From Lysobacter capsici (lineage in GTDB: Bacteria; Pseudomonadota; Gammaproteobacteria; Xanthomonadales; Xanthomonadaceae): DNA of 64,000 nt. The notes below the pieces were generated by a model. The model was not told the DNA's origin and ran no database searches. It saw only the letters and a program-made list of their open reading frames with translations. The first letter of the stretch is position 1, and every line of letters starts with the position of its first letter. Positions 12,001 to 20,012 of the stretch are shown piece after piece. The DNA lies in contig NZ_CP076103.1 in NCBI RefSeq assembly GCF_018732085.1, forward strand, positions 2,914,001-2,978,000, in the 5' to 3' direction. Both the position numbers and the translations under genes were made by a program.

Positions 12001-12224
12001 TTGGGCGTGTCGCTTTGTTCGAGCTTGTCGACCTGCTTGGCGCGCGCGCCGGCGGCCTTTTCGTTGGCCGGGCCCTTGGCGGCCTTGGCCGATTCGTCGG
12101 ACTTGCGCGACGGCGGCGGATGCTGCTTGAGCCGGCGGCTGTCGGCGTCGAGCTTGGACACCACGCGTTGATAGCGCGGATCGGAACGCGGATCGGCCCG
12201 CCTGGCGATGCGCGCGACGGCCAT
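9048..12224 (-). CDS. Large eCIS-associated protein, putative cargo/toxin
   Basis: A 1058-residue protein. Residues 1 to about 290 are Lys/Ala/Pro-rich and probably disordered. Residues about 290-500 are helical and coiled-coil-like. Residues about 578-745 form an amphipathic to hydrophobic block (GITYDRMRAKAVKLLG, PAALWEQVKGDLSSLKDMVI, FNPAGAIIQAI, GLGGISAKI) that I recognise from the middle of large DUF4157-containing proteins in other eCIS loci. The usual N-terminal DUF4157 HExxH motif is not seen. The last 250 residues look like a separate alpha/beta domain (VIVFEFTV, HKITQYFTT, ITYYFVAP) and could be a toxin tip, perhaps nuclease-like. It lies directly after the AAA+ gene with a 3-nt gap. 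A delivered effector is the best guess; activity is unknown. Confidence 0.6.
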   Translation of the reverse strand: MAVARIARRADPRSDPRYQRVVSKLDADSRRLKQHPPPSRKSDESAKAAKGPANEKAAGARAKQVDKLEQSDTPKPQTASFLSMLRAEIEKVMPKTLGDTEKFMKGGSGNEIKGSLKGEVGNQKQAATGDLKQNSNAAPSEAGVAAKPVTPIPPEPGAPAPQVDAAAAMPAPKPAAEVSLEDSKTEVADAKKATKQTETRLTNANDPRFSAVMSAEKAVHKQADAGPAQYRGSEAATLGKAGAQAKGVAGKGVSSLLATKGGSKAKVASKQEQQKAREELELSKFTNFVVATFNTAKATVDKRLETLDTTVNAMFDQGTDAALNSMKSYVEDALFKYKLERYLLMPGGSLLWIKDQILDLPPEVNRFYETGRKLFTSAMDALAVKVANLVERELAAAKNDVAQAQGKIAAAQAALSPAVRARGAQLTAEYADKFGELKSGIDDKKQQLAEGLAQKYKEAFDKADEALKAIQDANKGLVTQAKEKIAEVAKALMEFKDRLMGILRKGQETIDLILDNPGGFLSNLIAAVKGGFSAFVGNIWGHLKKGFMKWLFGALSSAGIEIPGDLSLVSILKLVLGVLGITYDRMRAKAVKLLGPTAVTVIEKLVGYLQTLIGGGPAALWEQVKGDLSSLKDMVIGAIQDWIVTTIVQKAVAKVVSMFNPAGAIIQAIMMIINVVMFVIERAAQIMEFVESVINSIHAIATGSIGGAISKVEQALGNAVPILIGFLAALIGLGGISAKIKGFITKVQAKVDQAIDKVLKKAADFVKKLFGKLTGKKGEPPAEGSEEHKKAVAAALAMLDSETQARSKKQRIEKKEAQQVAAKVKGAHKILKSLTVIDGKDNWDYEYVASPPKKYKGAHKGSGVLKIVKVSVKDPNTKSLLAKAKAAVVNRGAAWASAAKLLVDKLLRPKIENRVGTPIEPRDQYSGKDSAQYLARLNYEKNLSAAANPFSNRPDATAEIMTPTGTPKAVAQVIVFEFTVVEDFYATDAQGKPDKFALHKITQYFTTVSNLISKYGPDTPITYYFVAPREPTDDTKDYIVGVLRDKGAKNVKVVWIVS

Positions 12225-12227
12225 GGG

Positions 12228-14375
12228 TCAGGCGCCCGAAGTCGAAGGTGTTGTCGAGCGTGTGAGCGAGGATGCGACCGGACGCGGCTCGCGTTCGGCC
12301 ACGCGCATCGGGCAGTTGCCGCCGATCTTGCGGTACTCGCGTGTGAGCGCCGCCTGGAGGTGCGATGTGCCGACTTGCCCGCCGCTGCGCAGGGCCAGCA
12401 AGCGCGCATGCACGACCACGTTGCGCCACTGGCCGCCGCTGAGCGCGCAGCGGCTGGCCGCGTCCTGCAGCCAGGCTTCGTCGCAGTCGCTGTCGCCCAG
12501 GTGCAGGCGCACGATCTCGTAGCGCCGCCACGCATCGGGCGCGCGGAAGTTGATCACCACGTCCATGCGCCGGGCGAAGGCGCGGTCGATGCGGTCGGCG
12601 GCGTTGCTGGTGACCACCAGGATGCCTTCGAACGATTCGATCCGCTGCAGCAGGAAATTGGTTTCCAGATTGGCGTAGCGGTCGTGCGAGGAGCCGACGT
12701 CGGTGCGGTTGGCCATCAGCGCGTCGCCTTCGTCGAGCAGCAGCACCACGTCGAGTTCCTCGGCGGCGCTGAGCGCGCGATCGAGGTTCTTCTCGGTTTC
12801 GCCCAGGTATTTGTTGACCGCCGAGGCCAGGTCGATGCGATACACGTCCTTGCCCAGTTCGACCGCGAGCATGCGCGCGGCCAGGGTCTTGCCGGTGCCG
12901 CTGGGTCCGGCGAACAAGGCGCGCACGCCGACCCCGCCCAGTGCGACCGTGGCCGAGGCGCCGGCCAGCGGTTCGCGCCATTGGCAGCGGGTGACCAAAG
13001 CGTCGATCTCGTCGCGGGTGATGTCGTCGACGATCAGTTCGCTCAGCGAGCCCTCGGCCGGCAATCGCGTCGCCAGCGTGTCCAGACGCGCGGTCGGCAA
13101 GCCGCGACAAGCGCGACGCAAGTCCTCGCGCAGCGGTTGCTCGCGCTGCGCGAGTTGCGCGAACGCATTCGCGCTGGCCGCGACCTGGCGCAGATGGCCG
13201 CTCGACAGGCGCCGCCATCCGGCCAGTTCGCTCAGGCTTTGCGCCGACGCCTGCGGCAGGCAGACGCGCCAATGCGCCAGACGCTGGCTCGGGCCGGGCA
13301 ACGGCAGCTCGACATCCAGCACCGGCCGGTTGCCGGCGCAGGACCAGGCGCCTTGACGATTGGTGACCACCAGCAAGGGCGCATCGACCAAGGGCAAGGC
13401 CGCCAGTTGCCGGGTTTCGCCCGGTACCGAATCGGCTTCGATCGCCGGCACTGCGTCGAGCATCGCCGCCAGCACGCCGAACAGACGCCAGCGGGTTTCG
13501 TCTTCGAACACGCTCGCGTCGGCCCACAGCAGGTCCTTGCCGAGCGCCTGCGCGAGCACGCCGGCCAGGGTCTTGCGGCCGTTGCGGACCGCGCCGCGGA
13601 TCAGCAGGGTCGGCGCCGCCGCCTCGTTGCGCAGCGCCTGCAAAAGCATTTCGCAGTGCAGTTCTTCGTTGGGAGCGATGTAGTCGTGCAGTCGCGGCAA
13701 TTGCGCGTGCGGACAATGCCGCAGCCAGCGCGTGGCGGTGAGTTCGCCGCGCAATCCGTCCCAGACGGCGAGATGCACCGTCGGCGTCCAGTCCGGTCGC
13801 GGCGCGTCGTGGTTGAGCAGTTGCAGCAGGCCCAGTTCGATCAGTCGGTGCAGCGAACGCCGCACCGGATCGACGCTGTCGCCGCCATCGTGATCGCGCC
13901 ACCACGCCATCAACAGGCCGAAGCTGGGGCGGCCGTCGCGGCGCAGGCCGGTGTCGAATCCGCCGTGCCGGTCCTGCGCCTGTTCGCGATGGGCGTGTTC
14001 GAACAGCGCGCCGAAGCGCGGGTCTTCCTCGATCAGGCCGACCGCGAGCAGCAGTTCCAGGTCCAGCGCGCCCAGGCCGGCGCGTTGCAGGGCGAGCAGC
14101 GGCAGGGGCGCTTGTCGGTCGCGCGCGGTTTGCTCCCAGGCGCTCAGCGCCGCGCGCCAGTGCAGCGCGGGTGCATCGAGATGGCCCAGGGTGCTTTCGA
14201 TTTCCTCGACGTAGTCGGCCAGGAATGGATGCAGTTGTATCGCCGCGTCGACATCCTCGGCGCAGGCTTCGATCAAGGTCGCGATCACCGCGTACAGGGC
14301 GAGTTTGAGATGTTGCTCGGCGCGACAGGGACGGTCGGCGAAGACATCGGCGGATGCGGCGGGCAGGGCGTTCAT
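12228..14375 (-). CDS. eCIS AAA+ ATPase (Afp15/Pvc15 type)
   Basis: A 715-residue protein with a good C-terminal AAA+ domain: Walker A GPSGTGKT near residue 490, Walker B VVLLLDEGDAL near 545, sensor 1 LVVTSNAADRID and an arginine-finger region FARRMDVVI. The N-terminal half contains a second, degenerate P-loop-like segment (LLIRGAVRNGRKTL near 258) lacking a GKT/S motif. In eCIS loci the ATPase gene is one of the most conserved non-structural genes and is thought to act in loading or assembly. The start at 14375 overlaps the upstream stop by 4 nt (ATGA). The much longer open frame upstream is a shadow of the neighbouring gene. Confidence 0.9.
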   Translation of the reverse strand: MNALPAASADVFADRPCRAEQHLKLALYAVIATLIEACAEDVDAAIQLHPFLADYVEEIESTLGHLDAPALHWRAALSAWEQTARDRQAPLPLLALQRAGLGALDLELLLAVGLIEEDPRFGALFEHAHREQAQDRHGGFDTGLRRDGRPSFGLLMAWWRDHDGGDSVDPVRRSLHRLIELGLLQLLNHDAPRPDWTPTVHLAVWDGLRGELTATRWLRHCPHAQLPRLHDYIAPNEELHCEMLLQALRNEAAAPTLLIRGAVRNGRKTLAGVLAQALGKDLLWADASVFEDETRWRLFGVLAAMLDAVPAIEADSVPGETRQLAALPLVDAPLLVVTNRQGAWSCAGNRPVLDVELPLPGPSQRLAHWRVCLPQASAQSLSELAGWRRLSSGHLRQVAASANAFAQLAQREQPLREDLRRACRGLPTARLDTLATRLPAEGSLSELIVDDITRDEIDALVTRCQWREPLAGASATVALGGVGVRALFAGPSGTGKTLAARMLAVELGKDVYRIDLASAVNKYLGETEKNLDRALSAAEELDVVLLLDEGDALMANRTDVGSSHDRYANLETNFLLQRIESFEGILVVTSNAADRIDRAFARRMDVVINFRAPDAWRRYEIVRLHLGDSDCDEAWLQDAASRCALSGGQWRNVVVHARLLALRSGGQVGTSHLQAALTREYRKIGGNCPMRVAEREPRPVASSLTRSTTPSTSGA

Positions 14376-16522
14376 GCGCGGTCTCCGGCGCGGTCGATGT
14401 GGCCGGGACCGATGCTGTCGAAACCGGCGGCGTCGAAATGGAAGCGGACGCTGCGTCCGGCCGCGGGAATCCAGCCCGGATCGCGATCCAGCCCAGCGAT
14501 GCGCAGCGACAGCGGCAGGTTCGCCAGCGACAGATGCACGTCGACGTGGGTGAGATCGCACCGCACCCGCGCGCGGTGGCGACAGACCTGCGCGGGAAGA
14601 TCGGCGTCGCGTGCCTCCAGGCCGAGTGCGAGCGCGATGCGTACACGCAGGTAAGGCAGCAGGCGATCGAGCCAGGCTTGGGCCGTCTGGCGCGAACGGG
14701 TTCGCGATGGCAAACGGGCGATGCGTTGCAGCGTGGCGCCGCGCAGGTGCTCGCGTGTGGCGCACAGGGTCGCGGCTTGAATGGCGGGGGACAGGTCGCG
14801 ATCGCGCGGCTGGTCGAATACGACGAAACCGCGCGGGTGCCAGATGCGTAGGCGGGCCGTGTCGGCGTGATGGCCGAGGCGATCGATCCCACCCCACGGG
14901 CGCAGCCACGCGTCCGGCATGGACCAGTCGCCGCCGGGATCGAAATCGGAACCGGGTCGTCGATTTGCACTGCGGCCAGCCAATTCCGCCAACACGACGT
15001 CCAACGGATCGCTCCGGAACGAAGCGCCGAACCAGGCGCGTCCGATCATCGCCAGCCAGTCCCAAGGCGAGAGCGGAATTCCCGGTGTGCGTGGTGAGGT
15101 GAAGTCGCCGTACAGGTCCAGTGCCAGGGCGACGTTGAGCAGATACAACAATCCGCCGAAGTCGGTGTCGACGCTGCGTGCGGTGTATTCGTTGCCGGCG
15201 GCGTCGGACGAGGGCGCTGGTGACTCGTCGAGTTCCGTGTCCGGTTCCGCGGCCGGGTCGACGATGGGCGAGGGGAGGTTCTCGGCCTGGGCAGCGTCCG
15301 TGTTCGCGGCGTAGTCGGCGGCGTTCGGTTCGATGCTGGCTTGCGCGTTATGGTCTTTCGCGGTGACGGGGGGATCGACCTTTGCAGGTATCGCCGAGCG
15401 GCTTGGTTCGGTTGCGGTTGCAAGCGCGCCGGACGAAACATCGAACGACGACGGGGGTTGTTTTTGATCCTGCGCGGCTGCTTGACGCTTATGGGATGGG
15501 CCGGATACGAGCACTTCGTTCGAATCGGCGATGCGCACCGGCGGTGCGGCGCTTGAGCGCGTGCGACGAACGGTGTCGGTCTCAGGTTCGATCCGGTCGG
15601 CTTCAACGGGCTCGTCGTCGATGGCAGCCTGGGAATCGATCCAACGGTGCAAGGTGCCGACGAACTCTTGGCTGCGCAGCCAGTTCGGATCGTGCATCGC
15701 CATGCGCGCATGGGCGAGCAGCCGTTGCGCCGGTGAACGCAAGCGGGCGGTAAGCAACTCGGGAGCGGCGGCAAGCAGGCGCGCGACGGCGCGCGATGGC
15801 GCCAAGGTCGAATCGGAAGCCTGCGCGGAGTGCGCCGCGGCATTCGTCGATGCCTTCGCTGTTGACGCAGCCGCGGTGATGCTCGCCTCACGCGTCCCCG
15901 GGGCGACACCGATGTTGCGATCGTCGAGGTCGGGCAAACGCGGATGCCGCATCGGGCGCTCCACCAGGGGCACCGCATAATCGCGAACCAGCGCGTCCAA
16001 ACCACGTACCGCATCCGGGTCCGGCAATCGCCTCAACCAGGCGACCGCATCGCCGCGGCCGCACAGCATCGCCAGCAACGACACCACGCGCCCGCCATGA
16101 TCGAGCACCTGCTCGCGCAGCCATTGATCGGGATCGCGCCCGTCGAGCACGCCGGGCCACCACCATCGCTGCGACACCCGGCCGCGCAGTGCATCGCGGG
16201 CCAGGCAAGCAGCGAGTTCGCCGCGATCGAACCACACCGCCTCGGCTTCGGCGGCACGTTCGTCCAGCCACGGTCGGCGCGCGTTGCGGCTATGTGCGTG
16301 CAACGCCTGGGTCACCGTCTGCGCCAGCGTTGCGCGTGCGCCGCGCCTTGCGACCAACCGGCGCACCAGCAGCAGGGCGCCAGCGGGCAAGCCGCGCGGC
16401 GTCCAGTCGACCGCATCGAGTGCGCGTTCCAGCCGCAGCCGGGCGAGCAGGCGATCGTGCTCAGTGCCGCGCAGCGTGACGCTGCGCAGCTGTTTCAGAT
16501 CGCGATGCGCGTCCGGCCGCAT
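14372..16522 (-). CDS. eCIS-associated protein of unknown function (716 aa)
   Basis: Residues 1 to about 200 are rich in Arg, Leu and Trp (RWWWPGVLDGRDPDQWLREQ). Residues about 200-465 are low-complexity Ala/Ser/Pro/Asp. A second globular part follows from GGLLYLLNVALALDLYGDF through LSPWDWLAMIGRAWF to a beta-rich end. The GLLYLLN block is familiar from proteins encoded next to the ATPase in other eCIS loci. Some proteins at this position are annotated as tape-measure-like, but nothing here is long-helical enough to prove that. No separate tape-measure gene is obvious elsewhere in the operon, so this one and the 1058-aa protein are the candidates by elimination. Confidence 0.5.
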   Translation of the reverse strand: MRPDAHRDLKQLRSVTLRGTEHDRLLARLRLERALDAVDWTPRGLPAGALLLVRRLVARRGARATLAQTVTQALHAHSRNARRPWLDERAAEAEAVWFDRGELAACLARDALRGRVSQRWWWPGVLDGRDPDQWLREQVLDHGGRVVSLLAMLCGRGDAVAWLRRLPDPDAVRGLDALVRDYAVPLVERPMRHPRLPDLDDRNIGVAPGTREASITAAASTAKASTNAAAHSAQASDSTLAPSRAVARLLAAAPELLTARLRSPAQRLLAHARMAMHDPNWLRSQEFVGTLHRWIDSQAAIDDEPVEADRIEPETDTVRRTRSSAAPPVRIADSNEVLVSGPSHKRQAAAQDQKQPPSSFDVSSGALATATEPSRSAIPAKVDPPVTAKDHNAQASIEPNAADYAANTDAAQAENLPSPIVDPAAEPDTELDESPAPSSDAAGNEYTARSVDTDFGGLLYLLNVALALDLYGDFTSPRTPGIPLSPWDWLAMIGRAWFGASFRSDPLDVVLAELAGRSANRRPGSDFDPGGDWSMPDAWLRPWGGIDRLGHHADTARLRIWHPRGFVVFDQPRDRDLSPAIQAATLCATREHLRGATLQRIARLPSRTRSRQTAQAWLDRLLPYLRVRIALALGLEARDADLPAQVCRHRARVRCDLTHVDVHLSLANLPLSLRIAGLDRDPGWIPAAGRSVRFHFDAAGFDSIGPGHIDRAGDRA

Positions 16523-16529
16523 GCCGTGC

Positions 16530-19121
16530 TCACTTGCGCCGCAGCAGGAACAACAGCAGCAACACGATCAGGATCAACCACCACCAGCGCTTCCACCACG
16601 GCTGGCCGGGCCCCGCAGGACCATTGCCGATGATGTCGTCGCCGATGCTGTTGCCGGACGTCAGCGTGCCGGCCGGCGGAACGAAACCGTCCGGGCGATA
16701 GATGGGTTCGGGCAGGAAGTGCAGCGAGACCTTCGGCGGATCGCCAGTAAAAGGAATCTGCACGGTGTAGGTGCCGTCCAGATTGTCCTTGGGCTTGACC
16801 GGCGCCTGGCCTTGCACGTTGAACCAGAAGTAGTTCGCCCAGCCAGGCCCCATCTTGCCGCCGAGCACGTTCTTCGGGGTGGCGACGATGACCACGGCCT
16901 TGCCGCCGTCGATCGTCACGATGTTGCTGGTGTATTGGGTCTTGGCCGGATCGGGCAGCGAGCGGACATGCACGGTGCGGATCTGCTGGCGCACGAATTG
17001 GCCGCCGGAATCGGATTTGCCTTGCACCAGGAACACGAAGTTGTAGTGACCTTCGAATTCGGCCGGAACCGATGCGGTGTAAATGCCGTCGTTGGCCTTG
17101 TCGTCGCCGCTGGCCGGCGAGCCGTCGTCGCGAAGGATCACTTCGTTCTGATTCTGCTTGAGTGCCCCGGCGTCGGCGCTGAGGATCGCGGCGAGTTTAT
17201 TCTGCGCCGCAGTTCCGTTGTCGCCGGCGGGCGAGGGCGACGGTTGCGCGGCCGAATCCGACAGAACGTCGCCGACGTTGTTGCCCGGACTGACCACGAT
17301 CGCCTTGACGATGGCGCCGGCCTGGCTGTTGAGGCCCTTGAGCGTCTTGCCGAAATCGTTGATCTGCGCGGTCAGCTTGATCTTGCCGCCAACCGCGTAT
17401 TCGGCGTTGGCCGCGCCCAACGAGGAGTTGAGGGTGACGTCGTCACCCAGCAGAACGAAATTGAACGGCACCGGATTCTTGCCGTCGTTGTTGCTCAACA
17501 CCCGCATCTTCCATTCGCCGAAGCCGTTGTTGCCGCCAGGCAGGGGTAGGCGGAAACCGTCGCTGATCGCACCGGAGGTGTTCCAAGTCGGTGCAACGAA
17601 GATCATCGGCGCGCCGCCGCCGGGCGGGGTCAGCTCCAGCCGCACACCACCTTGCTGGCCGGGTTGCGGGGTGAGGTTGAAGGCCAGGCGGGTGGTCGAA
17701 CTGGTGACCGGGAAAGTAGTCTGGAACGGCGCGGTATAGAGGGTTTTGTCCTGAATGACCCGCATGGTCTCGACGGTGCTGAACTTATGGAAGTTCTGCA
17801 GTGCCTGAAGGAAGAACGCGTCCAGCTCGGCCGCTGGGTGGGTGGTGTTGAGCGAATAGCCGCCGGTGATGTTGGCCAGGGCCTGGTTGATCGGCGCATC
17901 GGGACCGAACTCGTTGCCGACGGTGACCGAATACAGTTGGAACGGTTGCTTCGGCAGCGGCGTGGGATTGGTGATGTTGCCCGCATCGTCCGAGGTCTTG
18001 ATCTGGCCGCCGTCGGCGAAGGCGAAGCGCGGCGTGTTCTGCGCACCGTCGGTCATCAACAGCACCACGCGACGGTTGGGACCGCCGGAGGCCGGCAATG
18101 CATCGGCGCCGGTGGCCGCTTCCAAGCCATCGCCGATCGAGGTCGCGCCTCCCAAGGTCACCGGATTGAGCGCCGCCGACAATGTGGCCGGCGTCGAGCC
18201 GGTAAACGGCACCAGCTTGCTGCCGACACCGGAGGTCAGCCATTGCAGCGAATCATCGAAGAACACCACGCCGATATGGTCTTCGGGCGATTGGATCGCG
18301 CCGGTGATCGATTCGGTGTTGCGCAGCGTGTTCCACATGGCCACGAACTGGTTGGTGGCGGTCTTGAGCTTGTCCAGCCGCGAGGTGGCACCGCCGTCAG
18401 TCGAGGACATGCTGCCGGAACGGTCTAGCACCAGCACCGCATCCAGTCCCGTGCGTCCGCTGGTGAACTCGGGCGCGGGTTCGGTCACGGTGGCGAAGGG
18501 GCCGTCGTTGGCCGGCACCGGTCGGTACAGCGTCTGCGGGCACGGGCCGCCAACCTCGCGGTCGAGGCTCTGCAAGGCGACGCCTTGGATCCGTGGGCTC
18601 GGAACGCTGACGGTCCATTCCTCGTCCCCGGTCATCGTGCTGGCGCAGGTAGGCGCGCTTTCGTCGACGTTGGTGAGCAGTTGGATTAGCAGCACCACTT
18701 TGCGATTGTCGGCCGAGGCCGGGTCGGCGCCAGTCTGTTGCGGTTTGATTACGGTCACCGCGTCTGCAACAGTCAAACCGGGAGGTGCGTCGAAATCGGC
18801 GGTGCAGGTCAAGCCCGCGAAGCAGTCGAAGGCATTCGTTGTCAGATTGATTGGCAAAGAAGTGCGGGTGCCGTTGGGGCTTTTGATGGTCACAACGACT
18901 GGCGAGGAGTTGTCCAGTTGCAAGGTCAGCTTCATCGCGCTGAGTTGCAGTTGGCCCGCGCCGACCCGTTGCGGCACCTTGATCTTGACCTCGGACACCG
19001 CCGCGCTGGCAACGGCGCAGGCGCTCAGCAGCGCGCTGGCGGCGACGAGCCTGAGCAAAGTACGCCAGCGGCCACCGGGCCGTTCGCATCTCGCATGACG
19101 GGAGGATGTGGATGTGGACAT
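16530..19121 (-). CDS. Membrane-anchored von Willebrand factor A protein of the eCIS operon
   Basis: An 863-residue exported protein. It has an N-terminal signal sequence with hydrophobic core AASALLSACAVASAA. A beta-rich part follows, then a vWA domain with MIDAS motif DRSGS (Asp233-Ser237), a downstream Thr in GGATSIGDG and Asp in LMTDGAQNT. Several beta-sandwich segments come next. A C-terminal membrane helix (ILIVLLLLFLL after WWKRWWW) ends in RRK, typical of a type I inner-membrane anchor with the vWA part in the periplasm. vWA domains bind protein partners through a metal. In an eCIS operon this suggests an envelope receptor or docking factor. The ribosome-binding site is GAGG. The 90-nt gap upstream (19122-19210) is the largest in the operon. 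Confidence 0.8.
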   Translation of the reverse strand: MSTSTSSRHARCERPGGRWRTLLRLVAASALLSACAVASAAVSEVKIKVPQRVGAGQLQLSAMKLTLQLDNSSPVVVTIKSPNGTRTSLPINLTTNAFDCFAGLTCTADFDAPPGLTVADAVTVIKPQQTGADPASADNRKVVLLIQLLTNVDESAPTCASTMTGDEEWTVSVPSPRIQGVALQSLDREVGGPCPQTLYRPVPANDGPFATVTEPAPEFTSGRTGLDAVLVLDRSGSMSSTDGGATSRLDKLKTATNQFVAMWNTLRNTESITGAIQSPEDHIGVVFFDDSLQWLTSGVGSKLVPFTGSTPATLSAALNPVTLGGATSIGDGLEAATGADALPASGGPNRRVVLLMTDGAQNTPRFAFADGGQIKTSDDAGNITNPTPLPKQPFQLYSVTVGNEFGPDAPINQALANITGGYSLNTTHPAAELDAFFLQALQNFHKFSTVETMRVIQDKTLYTAPFQTTFPVTSSTTRLAFNLTPQPGQQGGVRLELTPPGGGAPMIFVAPTWNTSGAISDGFRLPLPGGNNGFGEWKMRVLSNNDGKNPVPFNFVLLGDDVTLNSSLGAANAEYAVGGKIKLTAQINDFGKTLKGLNSQAGAIVKAIVVSPGNNVGDVLSDSAAQPSPSPAGDNGTAAQNKLAAILSADAGALKQNQNEVILRDDGSPASGDDKANDGIYTASVPAEFEGHYNFVFLVQGKSDSGGQFVRQQIRTVHVRSLPDPAKTQYTSNIVTIDGGKAVVIVATPKNVLGGKMGPGWANYFWFNVQGQAPVKPKDNLDGTYTVQIPFTGDPPKVSLHFLPEPIYRPDGFVPPAGTLTSGNSIGDDIIGNGPAGPGQPWWKRWWWLILIVLLLLFLLRRK

Positions 19122-19210
19122 GGTGACCTCGATACTGGAAGTGGAACGGCCCCGGATGGACGGTTCGGTGGCGGACGATCGGAAAAGACAATCGATACGG
19201 CTGCGCGCGC

Positions 19211-19990
19211 TCAGCTCATGCGTCGCACCTGAACGCCCTGAGTGACCGGGTTATTGGCGCCGGGCGCTGTGATCTCGACGAAGCCGGGAGCCGATTGACC
19301 GACGATGGGAATCAACGACGCGCCGATCGGCGGCAACATCACCACCAGGGTCGAATCCTGCGATGCCGGCAGGATCACCGAGGCGACCGGATCGATCACC
19401 AGCGACTCGCCGGCATTGGCCGGGAACGCGACCTGGGTCTGGCCGACGTTGAAGATCAGTCGGACCCGATTGCTGGTCGCCGGCGAGGCGAAATTGCGTC
19501 CGACGATGCGTGCGTTCTGGCCCGAACGCAGCGGCGTGGTGTTGGTGCCGTGATCGGTGATCGCGCTGACGGTCGGGTCCGGCGGCGCGGCGATCTGCGG
19601 CTTGAGCAGGAAATTCCGCTCGCCGGTGCCCTTGCTGTTGACCACCCGCACCACCACCGACTTGCTGCCCGATGGCGGCACCACGATCGAGATCGGGATG
19701 TTGAATACCAACTGGCTTGCGCTGCTGCCGAGCAGGAACGAAGCCGGCGCGATCGGGATGCCGTCGATGCTGAGATTGTTGCTGCCGATGGGGAAATCGA
19801 AGTCGCCCAGTACGATGAGGTTCTTGCCCACGTTCTGTTCGCTGGCCGGATCGAAACCGGTGATCAGATTGCCCGACGGCCCGCTGCCGGCCAGCAGCGT
19901 GTCGTGTTCGTTGAGCAAGCCGATGATGCGGTTGAGCAGGTCCGACGAAATCACGTCGCCGGGGCGCACCTTGTCCTGTATCGCTGCCAT
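19211..19990 (-). CDS. IPT/TIG-domain eCIS accessory protein
   Basis: A 259-residue protein beginning with a short helical segment (PGDVISSDLLNRIIGLLNEHD) and followed by two immunoglobulin-like IPT/TIG domains. The first starts near ITGFDPASEQNVGKNL and includes DFDFPIGSNNLSIDGI; the second starts near VSAITDHGTNTTPLRSGQ and includes IVGRNFA. There is no signal peptide or membrane segment. TIG folds are protein-binding modules common in surface and fibre proteins, so a decorating or fibre-linker role on the particle fits. The start has a strong AGGAGG site. It sits between the 452-aa accessory gene and the vWA gene. Confidence 0.7.
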   Translation of the reverse strand: MAAIQDKVRPGDVISSDLLNRIIGLLNEHDTLLAGSGPSGNLITGFDPASEQNVGKNLIVLGDFDFPIGSNNLSIDGIPIAPASFLLGSSASQLVFNIPISIVVPPSGSKSVVVRVVNSKGTGERNFLLKPQIAAPPDPTVSAITDHGTNTTPLRSGQNARIVGRNFASPATSNRVRLIFNVGQTQVAFPANAGESLVIDPVASVILPASQDSTLVVMLPPIGASLIPIVGQSAPGFVEITAPGANNPVTQGVQVRRMS

Positions 19991-20012
19991 AAGGCCTCCT
20001 GTAGGCGTTGTG

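Noticed and set aside
9228..14654. An 1808-codon plus-strand open frame
   Set aside because: It is the mirror of the eCIS cargo, ATPase and 716-aa genes in high-GC DNA; the translation is Leu/Asp/Arg-rich without domains.
9868..14970. A 1700-codon minus-strand frame overlapping the ATPase and cargo genes
   Set aside because: Out of frame with the conserved motifs; Arg/Gln-rich shadow.
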